Assembly: GCF_013408425.1 (NCBI RefSeq)
Contig: NZ_JACBYV010000001.1
Coordinates: 1 to 64,000, forward strand
DNA from: Pseudomonas flavescens
GTDB lineage: Bacteria; Pseudomonadota; Gammaproteobacteria; Pseudomonadales; Pseudomonadaceae
Length of the DNA stretch: 64,000 nt
Direction of reading: 5' to 3'
The notes under the pieces are model-generated. The model worked only from the letters and a program-made list of their open reading frames with translations. It made no database searches and was not told the origin of the DNA. Below, in pieces: positions 34,105-42,820 of this stretch (positions within the stretch are counted from its first letter, which is position 1; every line of letters starts with the position of its first letter). The position numbers and the translations under genes were made by a program.

Positions 34105-35409
34105 CTAGCTACCGAATAGTGGAAACACGCCCAGTACCAGGGCTGCAGCCAGGATGGCCATGCAGATCAGGACTGCCCATTTCAGGGTGAAGCGCTGCAG
34201 GTCACCGAATTCGATCTTCGCCAGGCCGATCAGCAGGTAGGTCGAGGGAACCAACGGGCTGAGCAGGTGCACCGGCTGACCAACGATGGACGCACGGGCC
34301 ATCTCCACGGCGCTGATGCCGTAGCCCGATGCCGCCTGGTTGAGTACCGGCAGGATGCCGTAATAGAAGGCGTCGTTGGACATGAAGAAGGTGAACGGCA
34401 GGCTCACCAGTGCGGTGATCACCGCCAGGTGTGGGCCCAGTGCATCGGGGATCACGGCCAGCAGGCTCTTCGACATGGCGTCGACCATGCCGGTACCGGT
34501 CAGGATGCCGGTGAAGATGCCGGCAGCGAAGATCAGGCCGACCACCGCCAGCACGTTACCGGCATGGGCGGAGATGCGGTCCTTCTGCTGTTGCAGGCAC
34601 GGGTAGTTGATGATCATGGCGATACTGAAGGCGATCATGAACAGCACGGGCATCGGCAGCAGGCCGGCGATCAGCGTGGTCATCAGGATCACGGTGAGCA
34701 GGGCGTTGATCAGAATCAGCTTGGGACGACGAGCTTCCGGGAACTGCGAAACGCTGATCTCGTCCTGGGTGATCTTGCCTTCCGGCAGTTGCAGCACGCC
34801 CAGGCGCTTGCGCTCACGCAGACCATAGTAGTAGGCAACGCCGAACAGCACGATGGCACCCACGATCATGCCCGGAATCATCGGTACGAATACGTCCGAT
34901 GGGTCGACGTGCAGGGCGCTGGCTGCGCGAGCGGTCGGGCCGCCCCATGGGGTCATGTTCATGATGCCGCCAGCCATGATGATCAGGCCGGCCATGATGG
35001 TCGGGCTCATCTTCAGACGGCTGTACAGCGGCAGCATGGCGCCGACGCAGATCATGTAGGTGGTCGAACCGTCGCCATCCAGGGAAACGATCAGCGCCAG
35101 GGCCACGGTGCCGACAGCGACCTTCAGCGGGTCACCCTTGACCAGCTTGAGGATCAGGCGAACGGGCGGATCGAACAGGCCCGAGTCGATCATGATGGCG
35201 AAGTAGAGGATGGCGAACATCAGCATCACGCCGGTTGGGGCGAGCTTGCTGATGCCTTCGAGCATCATCGGACCGATCTGGGCGGCGAAACCGCCGATCA
35301 GGGCGAAGATGATCGGGATGATGATCAGAGCGATGAGCGCCGACAGGCGTTTGCTCATGATCAGGTACATGAAAGTCGAAACCATGGCAAAGCCAAGGAA
35401 AGTCAGCAT
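34105..35409 (-). CDS. CitMHS-family citrate:cation symporter
   Basis: 434 residues, about 12 hydrophobic segments, start MLTFLGFAMVSTFMYLIMSK. Family blocks include APTGVMLMFAILYFAIMIDS, SLDGDGSTTYMICVGAMLPL, MNMTPWGGPTARAASALHVD and FMSNDAFYYGILPVL. CitMHS proteins import citrate complexed with Mg2+ or Ca2+ together with protons. GGAGA precedes the ATG. The gene stands alone; its 5' region (35410-35716) shows no regulator site I can define. Confidence 0.93.
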   Translation of the reverse strand: MLTFLGFAMVSTFMYLIMSKRLSALIALIIIPIIFALIGGFAAQIGPMMLEGISKLAPTGVMLMFAILYFAIMIDSGLFDPPVRLILKLVKGDPLKVAVGTVALALIVSLDGDGSTTYMICVGAMLPLYSRLKMSPTIMAGLIIMAGGIMNMTPWGGPTARAASALHVDPSDVFVPMIPGMIVGAIVLFGVAYYYGLRERKRLGVLQLPEGKITQDEISVSQFPEARRPKLILINALLTVILMTTLIAGLLPMPVLFMIAFSIAMIINYPCLQQQKDRISAHAGNVLAVVGLIFAAGIFTGILTGTGMVDAMSKSLLAVIPDALGPHLAVITALVSLPFTFFMSNDAFYYGILPVLNQAASGYGISAVEMARASIVGQPVHLLSPLVPSTYLLIGLAKIEFGDLQRFTLKWAVLICMAILAAALVLGVFPLFGS

Positions 35410-35716
35410 GGAGATTCTCCGGACGTGATTCGGCTACGGTGCGAAAAGGCGGTCAGCGTTAGCGACGGGGCGAACGGAGGGGGTGCAGCAGGCGTGGAGA
35501 ACTAGGGCGGAGCATGGTTAATCACCTGTTTTGTTCTTGTTGACGGCAGCTGCGGGCCTCTCTGGCGGCAGCTCATCGACCGATCTTTGTCGGTCAGTGG
35601 GCGGATGCTAGAGCACGAACCTTTCAGCCAGCTTTCGCCAAATGCAGGTAATTTTCGTTGCGTCAGGTGTTTTCGCAGATGCCGGTGCAGGTTGGCAAGC
35701 CCGCACTGGCCGCCCG
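35410..35716. other. Intergenic region, nothing recognised
   Basis: Upstream region of the minus-strand CitMHS gene and the 3' flank of the AEC transporter gene. No gene, strong dyad or promoter consensus was seen. Confidence 0.4.
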
Positions 35717-36631
35717 CTAGAGCAGATGCTCGAGCAGATAAAGGACGCCTACCAGCGAGGCGGCGGCCAGCAGATGCTGCAGGGTGATGATGCCGGCCAT
35801 CAGGTTTCCATCACCGCCCAACTGGCGGGTGAGCACATAGGAAGTGGGTGCGGTGGGCAGGGCGAAGAACAGCACCAGCACGGTGCTTTCCATGGCCGGC
35901 AACTGCAGAAGGTAGGCGACAGCGAAGGCCAGCAGTGGCATCAGTAACAGACGCAGCAGGCTGTTCCAGGCCAGAGCCGGAACCTCACCACCCAGTTGTT
36001 CCGGTTTCAGCGCCGCACCGACGCACAGCAGGCCCAGGGGCAGGCTGGCGGCAGCGAGCAGGCTGAGCAGGCGGTCGCTGCCGCCCGGCAAGCCCAGGCC
36101 GCTGAGGTTGACCAGGGCTCCGGCCAGGCAGGCGAGGATCAGCGGGTTGCGGATGATCGGCAGCAGCAGGCTGCGTACGCTGACGCCGCGCTCGGCGGTC
36201 AGCGACCACACCGACAGCACGTTGACGGCCGGCACCATCAGCGCCAGCATCAGTGCTGCCAGGGTCAGGCCCGGCTGGCCGAACAGGCTGCCCACCGCTG
36301 CCAGGCCCAGGTAGGTATTGAAGCGCAGAATGCCCTGGCTGAACGCGCCGAAGCGCGACGCTGGCCAGCCTTGCAGGCGCCGTACGATCAGCAGCACCAG
36401 CCAGGCGATACCCAGGCCGAGCAGCACCGCCAGCGCCAGCCGCGGCAACTGCGGGTTGTCCAGTGGCGCGGTGGCCAGGCTGTTGAACAGCAGGGCAGGG
36501 AACAGGATGAAGTAGTTGAGGCGTTCGGCGCCGGGCCAGAAGGCTTCACTGGGAAAACCGCGGCGACGCAGTTCGTAACCGCCGACGATCAAGGCGAAGA
36601 GTGGCCAGAGGGCCAGAAGCAGTTCGGTCAC
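35717..36631 (-). CDS. AEC (auxin efflux carrier) family transporter
   Basis: 304 residues with ten hydrophobic segments in two inverted halves. Family features are the N-terminal LNYFILFPALLFNSLATAPL, RFNTYLGLAAVGSLFGQPGL in TM4 and VLFFALPTAPTSYVLTRQLG in the second half. Bacterial AEC members carry malate, malonate or other small metabolites. Monocistronic on the minus strand; substrate not predictable. Confidence 0.9.
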   Translation of the reverse strand: MTELLLALWPLFALIVGGYELRRRGFPSEAFWPGAERLNYFILFPALLFNSLATAPLDNPQLPRLALAVLLGLGIAWLVLLIVRRLQGWPASRFGAFSQGILRFNTYLGLAAVGSLFGQPGLTLAALMLALMVPAVNVLSVWSLTAERGVSVRSLLLPIIRNPLILACLAGALVNLSGLGLPGGSDRLLSLLAAASLPLGLLCVGAALKPEQLGGEVPALAWNSLLRLLLMPLLAFAVAYLLQLPAMESTVLVLFFALPTAPTSYVLTRQLGGDGNLMAGIITLQHLLAAASLVGVLYLLEHLL

Positions 36632-36718
36632 GGGAGCCCCCGGTGGTGGTGAGCGTGCATCTTCGCCAGTGCCGCACGATCAGGCAAGCTGGATACCCAC
36701 GCACGTCAGGAGAGAACC

Positions 36719-37123
36719 ATGAGCGAGCTACACGAGGGTGGTTGCCAGTGCGGCGCGGTGCGTTATCGGTTCCAGGCACCATTGCGCGATATCGCCCATT
36801 GTCACTGCTCCATCTGCAGGCGCAGCACCGGCGGCATTCTGGTCACCTGGATCACCGTGCCGCTGCAGCACTTCACCTGGCTGCAGGGTGCGCCCGCGCG
36901 CTACGCCTCTTCGGCGACCTGCACGCGACATTTCTGCTCTGCCTGCGGCGCGCACCTGGCGCTGTTCACTACCCTGAGTCCGCGAACCATGGATGTGACC
37001 GTCGCGACACTGGATGACCCAGCGCTGGCGCCGGCTGACCGGCATATCTGGACCCAGAGTCGGCTGCCCTGGCTGCAGGTGGATACGCACTTGCCGCAGG
37101 AGACGCAGGAGCGCATCGATTGA
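36719..37123 (+). CDS. GFA (glutathione-dependent formaldehyde-activating)-family protein
   Basis: 134 residues. Zinc ligands are laid out as in the family: GGCQCGAVRY, HCHCSICRRSTG and HFCSACGAHLALF. GFA proteins bind zinc and glutathione-type thiols; most close homologues have no proven formaldehyde chemistry. AGGAGAG lies 9 nt before the ATG. Divergent from the AEC gene, no partner visible. Confidence 0.9.
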   Translation: MSELHEGGCQCGAVRYRFQAPLRDIAHCHCSICRRSTGGILVTWITVPLQHFTWLQGAPARYASSATCTRHFCSACGAHLALFTTLSPRTMDVTVATLDDPALAPADRHIWTQSRLPWLQVDTHLPQETQERID

Positions 37124-37372
37124 CCTGAACTGCAGGCAGCGTGCTGTCCCGGCCGCCTCTCGACTATCGCTGACGGTGCCGCCGATATCGCCTAAAGAAT
37201 GTCCGGGGCGCGCCGATGAACACTTCATCTGCCTTTTCCAAACGCTTCTGTGTGCCGCATCTTCATGCGCCTCCTCCTGCTCAACGCGCCGTCGATAAAA
37301 AGCGCGACCGCAGGCAATTGTTTTCGCTTCGCCAGGGAATACCGGTGAAGCAGATGAAATAGGTACTACACC

Positions 37373-39334
37373 GTGCTCAGAAATATCCCGTTGAGCCTAA
37401 AGCTGTTGCTGATCCTCGCCTGTCCGGTACTCGGTTTTCTCTGGTTGGCCGCGTTGCAGGTGGTGGGGAGCTATCAGACGCTGGAAGAGATGGATCGAAC
37501 CCAGGAAGCCAGCGCCGCCGCACAGAAAGTCAGCCAGTTGATTACCGTGGTACAGCGTGAGCGGGGGGCCAGTGGGGTGTTCCTCGGCAGCAAGGGCAAG
37601 AGCATGCAGGACGTTCTGCAGCGCATGCGCGGGCAGACCGACACGGCGCTGGGCGAAGTGCGTGCGCTGTCCGGCAGCTCCGGGGCACAGCTCGATGAAG
37701 CCCTCGCTGCGTTGAGTGGCCTGGATGCGACCCGCGGGCAGGTCGACAAGCTGGCGATCGACAACCGTGAGTCGGGTGCGCGTTACACGGCCATCATCCG
37801 CACGCTGATCGGCTACACCCACGGCCTCGAGCGCAGTGTCGATGACCCCTCGCTGGCCCGCGCACTGTCATCGCTCACCCAGTTCATCGAGATGAAGGAA
37901 CGGGCCGGGCGCGAGCGTGCCATGCTCGGCGTGGTATTCAACCAGGACCGTTTCGACGCCGATCTGCTCTCTACCTTCAGCCGTAACCTTGGCGAGTTCT
38001 CCGCGTACTCGGAAGGCTTTCGCCGCAATGCCTCGGCGGATTTCGTGGCCAAGCTCGACGAAAAGCTCCAGCAGCCCAGTGGGCTGGAAGTGGCGCGCCT
38101 GCAGAAGCTGGCATTCGAAACGCCCCTTGGCGAGTCGCTTGGCGTCAAGGCCACCGACTGGTTCCAGACCTCCACCAACCGCATCGACCTGATGGGCGAA
38201 GTGGAGACCGAACTGGGCCAGAACGTCGGCACCCTGGCCGCCCAGGCACGCGACAAGGCCGCCGGCCTACTGTGGATGACGGTGATCGCCGTGCTGGCAG
38301 CGCTGGCGGTGGTGACCGTGCTGTCCTACCTGATCATCAACAACATCAACTTCGCCGTGCGTGAGGCGAACACCGCGCTGCTGGCCCTTTCGCAGCGCGA
38401 TCTGACTGCACGCTCGGCCTATCAGGGCAAGGACGAGTTCGGCGAAATCACCCGCAACCTCAACCGTATGGCCGAAGAGCTGGCGCAGATCGTGCGCGAG
38501 ATCGGTTCCGCCACCGCGCAGGTGGCCACCGCAGCCGAAGAGTCCTCAGCGGTGACCCTGCAGACCAGTAACAGCCTGGAGCGGCAGCGCCTGGGCACCG
38601 AGCTGGTGGTCACGGCGATCAACGAGATGAGTGCGACGGTTCGCGATGTGGCGCAGAGCACCAGCGATGCCGCGGAAATGTCCCGTCAGGTGAACCTCAG
38701 CACCACCCAGGGGCGCAAGGAAATCGAGCGTACCGTGGCGGTCATTCGTGAGCTCTCCACCCAGGCCGACGAGACCGCGCGGATCATTGGCGATCTGAAG
38801 CACGAGAGCGATTCGATCTCCACCGTGCTCGACGTGATCCGCGGGATCGCCGATCAGACCAACCTGCTGGCCCTCAACGCGGCCATCGAAGCGGCGCGGG
38901 CCGGCGATCACGGTCGCGGCTTCGCTGTGGTCGCCTCCGAAGTACGGACCCTGGCGCAGAAGACCCAGGAGTCCACCGGCAATATTCAGGAGATGATCGC
39001 CAATCTGCAGAAAGGCTCGGATCTCGCCACCCATTCCATGGAGGAGACCCTCGGCAAGGCCCGGGCCGGGGCGGCCAACATCGAGCGTGCAGGTGACCTG
39101 CTGGCCGAGATCGCCGCCGGGGTGGCCGGCATCAACGACCGCAACATGCAGATCGCCACGGCCGCCGAGGAACAGAGCGCGGTCGCCGAGGACATCAACC
39201 GCAACGTGGTCGAGATCAACGACGTCGCCATTCAGGTCAGCTCCGGTGCCGAGCAGACCGCAGCCACCAGTCAGGAGCTGGCGCGACTGGCCGAGCACCA
39301 GCAGAAACTGGTGAACCGTTTCCGCCTCGAGTGA
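37373..39334 (+). CDS. Methyl-accepting chemotaxis protein with NIT sensor domain
   Basis: 653 residues: TM1 ~9-30, periplasmic sensor ~35-295, TM2 ~299-321, HAMP ~322-380, signalling domain ~390-653. The sensor contains [20 protein letters not shown] and [20 protein letters not shown], the paired NIT-domain motifs that bind nitrate/nitrite in characterised members. The hairpin tip reads [35 protein letters not shown]. The start is GTG 37373. No C-terminal CheR-docking pentapeptide is present. Single gene; it would report to the polar chemosensory array. Confidence 0.93.
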   Translation: MLRNIPLSLKLLLILACPVLGFLWLAALQVVGSYQTLEEMDRTQEASAAAQKVSQLITVVQRERGASGVFLGSKGKSMQDVLQRMRGQTDTALGEVRALSGSSGAQLDEALAALSGLDATRGQVDKLAIDNRESGARYTAIIRTLIGYTHGLERSVDDPSLARALSSLTQFIEMKERAGRERAMLGVVFNQDRFDADLLSTFSRNLGEFSAYSEGFRRNASADFVAKLDEKLQQPSGLEVARLQKLAFETPLGESLGVKATDWFQTSTNRIDLMGEVETELGQNVGTLAAQARDKAAGLLWMTVIAVLAALAVVTVLSYLIINNINFAVREANTALLALSQRDLTARSAYQGKDEFGEITRNLNRMAEELAQIVREIGSATAQVATAAEESSAVTLQTSNSLERQRLGTELVVTAINEMSATVRDVAQSTSDAAEMSRQVNLSTTQGRKEIERTVAVIRELSTQADETARIIGDLKHESDSISTVLDVIRGIADQTNLLALNAAIEAARAGDHGRGFAVVASEVRTLAQKTQESTGNIQEMIANLQKGSDLATHSMEETLGKARAGAANIERAGDLLAEIAAGVAGINDRNMQIATAAEEQSAVAEDINRNVVEINDVAIQVSSGAEQTAATSQELARLAEHQQKLVNRFRLE

Positions 39335-39473
39335 CGCGGCGCGACACCGCGGCCTGCCTGGCAGGCTGCGGTATCGCTGGCGCTGCTGCCGCCAGTCGGC
39401 AGCCGTGTATATTTATGAAATCTTGCTCATGGCCGCTGGTCAGAGCCTGACTCCTACTGCCCGGATCCATGCG

Positions 39474-39863
39474 ATGCCACTGATAGTCATAGCCGAAGAC
39501 GAACGCTCCATCAGAGAGCTCCTCGTGGAGATCTTCGAAGACGAAGGTCACCAGGTGAAAGCCTTCCCCTGTGCCGACGATGCCTGGGAGTTCCTGTCCA
39601 GCAGCGACGGTCAGGTGCAGATGGTGCTGACCGACTTCAGCATGCCCGGCGATATCGACGGTATCTTTCTCGCCCACCTGATCCGCGACCGTTTTCCGGA
39701 TCTGCCGATCATCATCTCTTCCGGCTTCCTGGAAGGGACCACCGATTTCGAAGGCCTCAACGTGGCGGTGATCCCCAAGCCGTGGACGGTCAACCAGCTT
39801 CTCGCCATGTGCGCGGCGATGACTCCCGAGAAAGCACCTCAGGCTGGCATTCAGCCGGTTTGA
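39474..39863 (+). CDS. Stand-alone response regulator receiver protein
   Basis: 129 residues consisting of one CheY-like receiver and a short tail. Acidic pocket IAEDE (7-10), phosphoacceptor D54 in MVLTDFSMPGD, and the conserved K in VIPKPWTVNQLL. No output domain. The ATG at 39474 was chosen because the upstream in-frame extension does not resemble a receiver. It lies 140 bp after the chemoreceptor; it could be part of a phosphorelay or control another output protein. Confidence 0.88.
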   Translation: MPLIVIAEDERSIRELLVEIFEDEGHQVKAFPCADDAWEFLSSSDGQVQMVLTDFSMPGDIDGIFLAHLIRDRFPDLPIIISSGFLEGTTDFEGLNVAVIPKPWTVNQLLAMCAAMTPEKAPQAGIQPV

Positions 39864-39969
39864 TCGCCCCCAGGGCACCTCGCTGAACAAGACTTCTCTC
39901 ATCTGACTGCACAGAAAGGTCGGCGGATATGTAAAATCGCCGCCCCGTTTTACTGCTGGAGATGTCACG

Positions 39970-40293
39970 TTGGCCATTCACTACTCGCCTTCCCCTGATG
40001 CTGTCGCTTGTGGCCGCACCGGTTCGAGCCTCAGCGCCACCCAGGATCAGGCGCAGGTTTCCTGCAAGCTGTGCCTGCGCTCGCTCGAGAAGGAGGCTGC
40101 CCCAGCCGCGGCGGTCAACCGCACGCCGACCCTGGCCGAGCTGCGTGCAGCTGCCCGTGCGGCCAAGGCGCCGGTCAAGCAACCTGAGCCCAAGGCTGCG
40201 CTGAGCGTGCGCGAGGCATGGCGGCAGAAGCTGGAGCAGATTCCCGGTCGCAACCGGCTGCCACGCGGTACGGCGCGTCAGGCGTACGTGTAA
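39970..40293 (+). CDS. Conserved hypothetical protein, 107 aa, Cys- and Ala/Pro-rich
   Basis: Starts with TTG at 39970, preceded by GGAGA 8 nt upstream. N-terminal part has CG (CGRTGS) and CKLC (VSCKLCLRSLEKE), a possible metal site; the middle is an Ala/Pro/Lys linker (LRAAARAAKAPVKQPEPKAA), and the C terminus is basic (REAWRQKLEQIPGRNRLPRG). Similar small proteins occur in other pseudomonads as I recall, but with no known function. Confidence 0.65.
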   Translation: MAIHYSPSPDAVACGRTGSSLSATQDQAQVSCKLCLRSLEKEAAPAAAVNRTPTLAELRAAARAAKAPVKQPEPKAALSVREAWRQKLEQIPGRNRLPRGTARQAYV

Positions 40294-40986
40294 TCTGCCG
40301 CGTTGCCAGAACCGTGAGGCGATTGCGTTGCGGTTCTGGATGCTTCATCCCTTCGATACTGCCATGCCCTGACTTCAGCATCTTTCCGGATGGCGCAATG
40401 CCGTAATTCGGTCGATTACATGTTTAGGCAACTTCAAGCAACTTCCTGCCGTTCATGAATACCTGATAGCGGGGTTGGAGTGTCGGTGCTTGCTGCAACT
40501 ATCAGCAGTCTCACGCGGTAATAGGCAAGTTTGTCCATGGGCAAGTTTCTCCAGTGCCGTTGCCTGCTCCCTGCAGTTGCTTCTTCATGTGTCAGGCATA
40601 TAAAGAACTTTCTTTATTAATCTGCGAATAATCGCGGCCCCGTTGGGTGTCAGCCATTCATGAGCCTCATTCATCAGGTCTTGCAGCCATTCGCCACTAA
40701 TCACCCGGGCCGATAGCTGCTAGCTTCAACGGTCGTTCGTATATCGCCCTTGCTTATACGAATACGTTCGTATTCGCGAATGCCCTGTCGTTGGTGGGAT
40801 GGGCACTCGCTGTTGTGTGCCGATGCTGGATGTCTTTATTGTCCCGGACACTAAAAACAGTGAACCGAAGTGAGAGCCGCAGCTACCAAGTTCAATGCCT
40901 GGTGCAGTGGCGATAAAACGAAATGAGTCGTGGCAGCCGCCGATGTTCAGCGGTTTGCCGACATGAGCGACCTTGAGGTGACCGTG
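40294..40986. other. Long intergenic region before the molybdoenzyme operon
   Basis: About 690 bp. It holds a hairpin with perfect 9-bp arms CCAGAACCG / CGGTTCTGG (40306-40339), a likely 3' end of the preceding gene. From ~40400 it becomes AT-richer, with short direct repeats (CAACTTC.. around 40432-40450) and a dyad ATACGAATACG.. near 40757. No coding signal; probably holds the operon promoter. Confidence 0.45.
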
Positions 40987-41670
40987 ATGAAAGATCGCAA
41001 GACGTTGCACAGCCCGGTGGTTGAAGTGGATCCGGCCGCATTGGCGGTATCGCCAACGCGGCGTAGTTTTCTCAAGTTCGGTGCCTCTGGCATCGCCGCG
41101 GCGACGCTGTCCGGGCTGATTCCCGACAGCGCCCTGGCGACCGTCCAGAATGCGCTACCCGGTATCGAGGACAAATCGGCGCCCGGCGTCGGCGAGCAGC
41201 GTATCCGGCTGGTCGTCAATGGTCAGGTGCACGCGCTGAACGTACCGGCCAATGCGGTATTGCTCGATGTATTGCGTGACCGCCTGCAACTGACCGGCAC
41301 CAAGAAGGGCTGTGATTACGGTCAATGCGGCGCCTGCACCCTGCTGGTCAACGACGTGGCGATCAATTCCTGCCTGTCCCTCGCGGTGCAGCATGACGGC
41401 GACAGCATCACCACCATCGAAGGCCTGGCCCAGGGCGACACCCTGCACCCGGTACAGGAGGCCTTCTGGGAGCACGACGCCTATCAGTGCGGCTACTGCA
41501 CGTCCGGGCAGATCATGAGCGCCGTGGCGATTCTCAAGGACCCGAACATCCCCAGTGACGACGCCAGCGTTCGCGAAGCCATGAGTGGCAACATCTGTCG
41601 CTGCGGCGCCTACAAGAACATCCTCAGCGCGGTGCAGTCCGCGCGGTCGAAGATGGGAGGGGCGATCTGA
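40987..41670 (+). CDS. Periplasmic aldehyde oxidoreductase, [2Fe-2S] subunit (PaoA-like)
   Basis: 227 residues. A twin-arginine signal (SPTRRSFLKFGASGIAAATL, 22-41) targets the complex to the periplasm. First cluster: C109, C114, C117 and C129 (KKGCDYGQCGAC..NSC); second cluster: C168, C171, C204 and C206 (QCGYCTSGQ..GNICRCGAY). It passes electrons from the molybdenum site to FAD. ATG 40987 has GAGGTGA upstream; ATG 40963 lacks a ribosome site. The stop overlaps the next start (TGATG). Confidence 0.93.
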   Translation: MKDRKTLHSPVVEVDPAALAVSPTRRSFLKFGASGIAAATLSGLIPDSALATVQNALPGIEDKSAPGVGEQRIRLVVNGQVHALNVPANAVLLDVLRDRLQLTGTKKGCDYGQCGACTLLVNDVAINSCLSLAVQHDGDSITTIEGLAQGDTLHPVQEAFWEHDAYQCGYCTSGQIMSAVAILKDPNIPSDDASVREAMSGNICRCGAYKNILSAVQSARSKMGGAI

Positions 41671-42653
41671 TGCGTACTTTCAATTTCGTGCGTGCCGAGT
41701 CGCCTGCACACGCCATCGGCTCGATGACCGGCGACGAACCACGCTCTTACCTCGCAGGCGGCACCACGCTGCTCGATCTGGTCAAGCTGGACGTGATGAA
41801 GCCCGAGCAGATCGTCGACATCAACCACCTGCAACTGAAGCAGGTCGAGCGCCTGGCCGATGGTCGGCTGCGCGTCGGCGCGCTGGTCAGCAACACCGAT
41901 CTGGCCAATCACCCGCTGGTGCGCGAGCACTATCCGGTACTGTCCCAGGCCCTTCTGGCTGGCGCTTCGACGCAGTTGCGCAACAAGGCGACCACCGCCG
42001 GCAACGTCATGCAGCGGGTGCGCTGCAATTACTTCCGCGACGGTACTTCAGCCTGCAACAAGCGTGAGCCCGGCTCGGGCTGCGCGGCCATCGGCGGGCT
42101 CAATCGCAGCGTGCATGCGGTGCTGGGAACCAGCGAGCACTGCATCGCCACGCACCCGTCGGACATGTGCGTGGCCATTGCCGCCATCGGTGCACAGGTC
42201 ACCGTGCACGGCGCCGCGGGCGAGCGGCAAATCCCCTTCGGCGACTTCCATCTGCTGCCCGGTGCGACACCCTGGCGCGAACATGCGCTGGAGCGCGGTG
42301 AGCTGATCACCCACGTGACCCTGGACGCGCCGCTTGCCGGCAGTCGTTCCGCCTACCTCAAGCTGCGCGACCGCGCCTCCTACCAGTTTGCCCTGGCCTC
42401 CAGCGCGATCATTCTGGTGCTCGACGGGCAGCGAATCGCCGATGCCCGCGTCGCCCTCGGTGGCCTGGGCAGCAAGCCGTGGCGCGCCACGGAAGCCGAG
42501 CGGGCGCTGATCGGTCAGCGGGCCACCCCGGAGACCTTCGCCCGGGTGGCGGAACTGGCGGTCAAAGGGGCGCGTGCATACGAGCACAACGCCTTCAAGA
42601 TTCCACTGGGGCAGCAGGTGGTTATGCGCAACCTGCGCGACCTTACGACTTAG
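41670..42653 (+). CDS. Periplasmic aldehyde oxidoreductase, FAD subunit with extra Fe-S loop (PaoB-like)
   Basis: 327 residues of the xanthine-dehydrogenase FAD-subunit fold: YLAGGTTLLDLVKLDVMKP binds FAD, LRNKATTAGNVMQRVRC follows. An insertion with C119, C129, C138 and C158 (RCNYFRDGTSACNKREPGSG.., SEHC) matches the [4Fe-4S]-binding loop known from Escherichia coli PaoB and absent from ordinary xanthine dehydrogenases. Overlaps the [2Fe-2S] gene by one base, so subunits are made stoichiometrically. Confidence 0.93.
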   Translation: MRTFNFVRAESPAHAIGSMTGDEPRSYLAGGTTLLDLVKLDVMKPEQIVDINHLQLKQVERLADGRLRVGALVSNTDLANHPLVREHYPVLSQALLAGASTQLRNKATTAGNVMQRVRCNYFRDGTSACNKREPGSGCAAIGGLNRSVHAVLGTSEHCIATHPSDMCVAIAAIGAQVTVHGAAGERQIPFGDFHLLPGATPWREHALERGELITHVTLDAPLAGSRSAYLKLRDRASYQFALASSAIILVLDGQRIADARVALGGLGSKPWRATEAERALIGQRATPETFARVAELAVKGARAYEHNAFKIPLGQQVVMRNLRDLTT

Positions 42654-42809
42654 ACCCTTATTCACGATCTGCTGCGCGTCGGCCCTACTGCGTTGAAAAC
42701 AAGCTCGGAATGCTCATTTACAGCCGTAAACTCCGCTTCCTCGCTTATTTTTTTGGGGCCGCCTAGGCCTTGTATGGCTCTAGCTCGTTAGATCGTGAAA
42801 AGGCTCTTC
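42654..42809. repeat. Probable interspersed extragenic repeat inside the operon
   Basis: About 155 bp between the FAD and molybdenum subunit genes, where a tight junction is expected. Phrases such as GAATGCTCATTTACAGCCGT, AAACTCCGCTTCCTCGC and GCCTTGTATGGCTCTAGCTC are ones I recall as a recurring intergenic element in pseudomonad genomes. Only one copy lies in this window, so the repeat status cannot be shown here. Confidence 0.4.
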
Positions 42810-42820
42810 AGGAGCTTTTC

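Noticed and set aside
34267..35505. 412-codon plus-strand frame opposite CitMHS
   Set aside because: Antisense shadow with His/Asp/Gln-rich composition typical of reversed membrane-protein genes.
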